64,000 nucleotides of DNA from Platynereis dumerilii (lineage: Eukaryota > Annelida > Polychaeta > Phyllodocida > Nereididae). Positions 61,479-64,000 of this stretch are shown here, one piece after another (positions within the stretch are counted from its first letter, which is position 1; every line of letters starts with the position of its first letter). The DNA lies in assembly GCA_026936325.1 (NCBI GenBank), contig JAPTHN010000005.1, positions 63,231,514-63,295,513 of the forward strand, read 5' to 3'. The translations under genes and the position numbers were made by a program. Under the pieces are notes generated by a model. The model saw nothing but the letters and a program-made list of their open reading frames with translations. It was not told the DNA's origin and did no database searches.

Positions 61479-62935
61479 CCAACTTGATAAAAGGACAAGG
61501 CACGTGTATTGGGACATAGGTTTTTCTAGTGTGGCAAGCATCCAAAATGATAGTCCAAAAATGTAAATGTATGTAACATGTCAAGGGAACGGTGTGGATA
61601 TCTGCAAGACTCAGTCCCCAATGACCTGGAATGCTTTGCATCTCTTCATGCATAGTGTCTGAATATTGACAGTTGGGAAAGAGCAAAAGAGAAATTCCGT
61701 GGGAATAACAAGTGGCCTCATTGACTGGTTTGGTAGTGAATCCAAAATCAATCCCAGGTTCGATCGCAACTCTATTTTGGCTGCCTTGTTCCCTACAAGT
61801 GAAAAAAAAGTAATGTTTGTTGTGTTGAGAGGACAAGAGGTTGTTCAAGGCATCAGTTTTAGGTAGAATGGAGCAATTGTTCAGGATCTATTTTTTAAGT
61901 AACGCTTTTTAATGTTTATCACACCCATGATATTTTGCATCTCAGCCTACATTAGGGCTTAATTATTAGGCTAAATAACATTATTCAACCATATTGATAC
62001 AACCACAATGTAATGGTTTGTACAAGCAATAGTAGCCTACCTTTCTTATACTTTATGAATCAACTTTTTAATCATTTGATTAAAAAAACTTCCACACAGA
62101 GATTCAATGGTTGGCTGGTTGATATACTCCAGTGCTTACCTCTATTATATGTACGAGACTGCATGCAACAGTTATCCTTTTTCTTCCAACCTCAAAGAGG
62201 GAAGTGGCCTTTCGCACTGACATACAAGCTGAATGCAACAAGTTTGTGAAAGCACCGTACTATTTTTCATTTTAGTTGCTAGACAAACTTACTTTGGCAC
62301 ACTGATCACACAAAATGCCACTGGCTTATCTAGGGAAGGGCATTGTGGCATGCCCCCTCCCAGCCCAAAATTAACATGGAGGAGATAGGGAAAGCCACAG
62401 GCAACCGCGTAAAGTGCAAATTTGCCAAGGTTGTGGCTTTGGTATCTGTTTTAAGCTTAGCAAAACGATGAGGAGATTTTTGCAAAATAAATTGTAATGC
62501 CTTTGCACTTTGTTAATAAAACATTATGATAATGATATTTTTATGAAGACATTTCTGTGAATAATTGTTTGAGAAGGACCATTTAGAGAATAGCGGAGAG
62601 GTAGGAATCACCCTATAATCCTTTCAGCACATTTTAAGAAGGGCGAAGAACTCATTTGTTATTCAGAGCGTTGCTTCCAATATTCAGAGTTCTGTTGGTC
62701 TTATGATTTTCATTTAAGCTGCTTCCTCCCACATTGTAGCAATGGCTCACATTTCTGATAAATCTCCTGTTTCCGAACTTCAATGCTAGTTTTTTGCTGC
62801 TACTAAAGTGATTTTAGCAAAGTAAAGCTATTGAGGTATAAATTACATTTGAAACGAGGCTTTCAAACATTTATGAATCTTTCAAGTTTCCTTCCTTTAT
62901 GATTCCCTGATATTTCATTGACTAGGCTCTGTATT

Positions 62936-64000
62936 CTGGATGCGAGGGATAACGAGAGGATGAGTTTGATGCAGCATTTATTTCACACAACCAAGTAGAT
63001 GTTGATCGACGCTTGATCGGTAAATCTGTATACAAGAGAAATAATGTATCCAATATGTATCGTTGGATGGAGGCATGGGGCCATTACGAGGTAGTCTTAG
63101 TATCACATTACGGTGAAGAACTTTTCTATGAGCTTGCCAAGTACAGGTCCTTCCTTATCTCATTAACCTTTAAGTACAAAATTCCTTTCATTTTGACTTA
63201 TGATGAGCGGAACCGCGCCGCTCTAGGTAGGATTAGATCCTTCAGGTTCGCAGGTTTTGACAATCAATTGTTTGTGACCATATTTGATGCCAGCTCCCTA
63301 AGAGCTGTTACCAGGTGTTCAAAATGTGCTTCTGTAGAGCATGCTACCAGTGATTGTCCCTTTCGTGGGTATGCCCCTCAAGGGGCCAACAGCCAGTCCA
63401 CCAAGGGACACAGCCAGCAGTCCTCCCAAGCCAAGGCCAAGCCCCCCGCCGTCGACCCCAACGAGGTATGTATCAGGTTTCAGGATGGGTCATGTCGCTA
63501 CAAGAGCGGATCCTGCCCCAGAAAACATTGTTGCTACATATGTGGAGGTCCTTCAGTAGCCAAGTCCTGCACCAAGTGTAACGGCGGGGGAAAGTCTGCA
63601 TCTTCTTAATGTGAGTTATTGGCGTCGAGCACTTAGAGCAGTGTTCGATGCTTCTCATTCTGATTATGTCCTTAACATGTTGGTCGAAGGGGTCAGGGTC
63701 GGGAGGCCTGGGGCTACAGACACTATTGTATCACCCAATTGGCCTTCTGCCCTGGAGCACGGTGTCAAGGTTTCTGAGGTCATCTCTAAGGACCTTAGTA
63801 TGGGTCGCCTCTATGGCCCATTTACCAGCCCTCCCTATCAAGCCTACATAGTTTCCCCCCTCGGAGCTTTCTTAAAACGAGAATCCGAAAAAATCAGGGT
63901 AATTCATGATCTATCTTACCCCGCAGTAGGATCAGTAAATTCATTGATAGATCCTGAGGAATTCTCACTTAGCTACGCATCCATAGATGATGCCGTGGAG
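62936..64000 (+). mobile_element. DIRS/Ngaro-type retroelement, leaves window
   Basis: It begins abruptly after module E. The Gag-like part (about 62,960-63,609) ends in a cysteine/histidine-rich region (CIRFQDGSCRYKSGSCPRKH at about residues 150-170 of the readable part). The start of a reverse transcriptase follows (about 63,630 onward; VIHDLSYP, SLSYASIDDA), cut by the window edge. The remaining RT, RNase H, recombinase and right terminus lie outside, so completeness cannot be judged. It belongs to the same broad group as the fossil at 13.4-15.15 kb but is a different lineage by sequence. It looks relatively young where visible. Confidence 0.75.

Larger units (their letters stand above)
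55855..62935 (+). repeat. Family II array copy 3
   Basis: Noncoding unit: start block (55,863-56,008 continuing at 58,640-58,960), C (59,130-59,240), SINE (59,549-59,845), D (59,880-60,170), H (61,027-61,290), a SINE fragment (61,367-61,478), G (61,640-61,800) and E (62,165-62,935). A LINE with target duplication (56,009-58,639) splits the start block. A 73-bp local tandem duplication lies at 60,361-60,505. The E module ends abruptly near 62,935 where a DIRS-type element begins. No gene seen. Confidence 0.65.

Noticed and set aside
1-64000. CRISPR arrays, operons or bacterial genes
   Set aside because: The regular repeats are kilobase-scale modules or short satellites without spacers; all signs point to an animal genome.

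Overview
The window looks like noncoding DNA from an animal, most likely a marine invertebrate. It is AT-rich, has no operons, and carries many dispersed repeats of animal type: CR1/L2-like LINEs, a tRNA-derived SINE, hAT, Tc1/mariner-like and TTAA-class DNA transposons, and DIRS/Ngaro-type fossils. I cannot name the species; an echinoderm, hemichordate, cephalochordate or mollusc would all fit. I find no convincing host protein-coding gene. The only long reading frames belong to retroelements.

Almost everything that is not a recent insertion belongs to one modular tandem array. Modules recur in the same order and on the same strand. Family I fills about 1-31.6 kb, with copies beginning near 1.56, 8.4, 15.15 and 22.65 kb, a leading fragment before 1.56 kb and a trailing partial copy at 29.5-31.6 kb. 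Its order is A (2,584; 8,413; 15,172; 22,673), P (about 480; 4,010; 9,650; 24,660), B (4,757; 10,330; 18,390; 25,060), C (6,231; 12,605; 20,851; 26,625; 30,343) and D (6,800; 7,925; 13,160; 21,380; 27,185; 30,890). Family II fills about 31.6-63 kb with three copies beginning near 31.6, 45.06 and 55.86 kb. Its order is a start block, C (32,426; 45,724; 59,160), SINE, D (33,195; 46,485; 59,955), H (35,035; 49,440; 61,027) and E (about 40.3; 49.9; 62.2 kb). Modules C and D are shared by both families. Another module, G (1,885; 21,846; 52,216; 61,650), occurs four times across the window.

The C core is a stretch of about 46 bp that is almost unchanged in seven of eight copies. It packs three TAATCT/TAATCC (bicoid/Otx-type) sites next to a forkhead-like ATAAACA and a Sox-like ACAAT. 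This makes an enhancer-like role the most interesting reading, though it is only an inference.

The copies act as empty-site references, so many insertions can be bounded exactly: a TTAA element at 11.7 kb, a 1.8-kb long-TIR element with another inside it at 16 kb, a hAT element with an 8-bp target duplication at 18.5 kb, a 2-kb element with a nested element at 27.5 kb, two small elements sharing terminal bases at 33.6 and 34.5 kb, a Tc1/mariner-like element at 38.9 kb, an AGGTCA-rich element at 43 kb and a TA-flanked GC-ended element at 48.5 kb. Four LINEs are present. One (35.5-38.9 kb, minus) keeps an unbroken 1,056-codon endonuclease-reverse transcriptase frame; the others are truncated or damaged. 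Two DIRS/Ngaro-type fossils lie at 13.4-15.15 kb and at the right edge.
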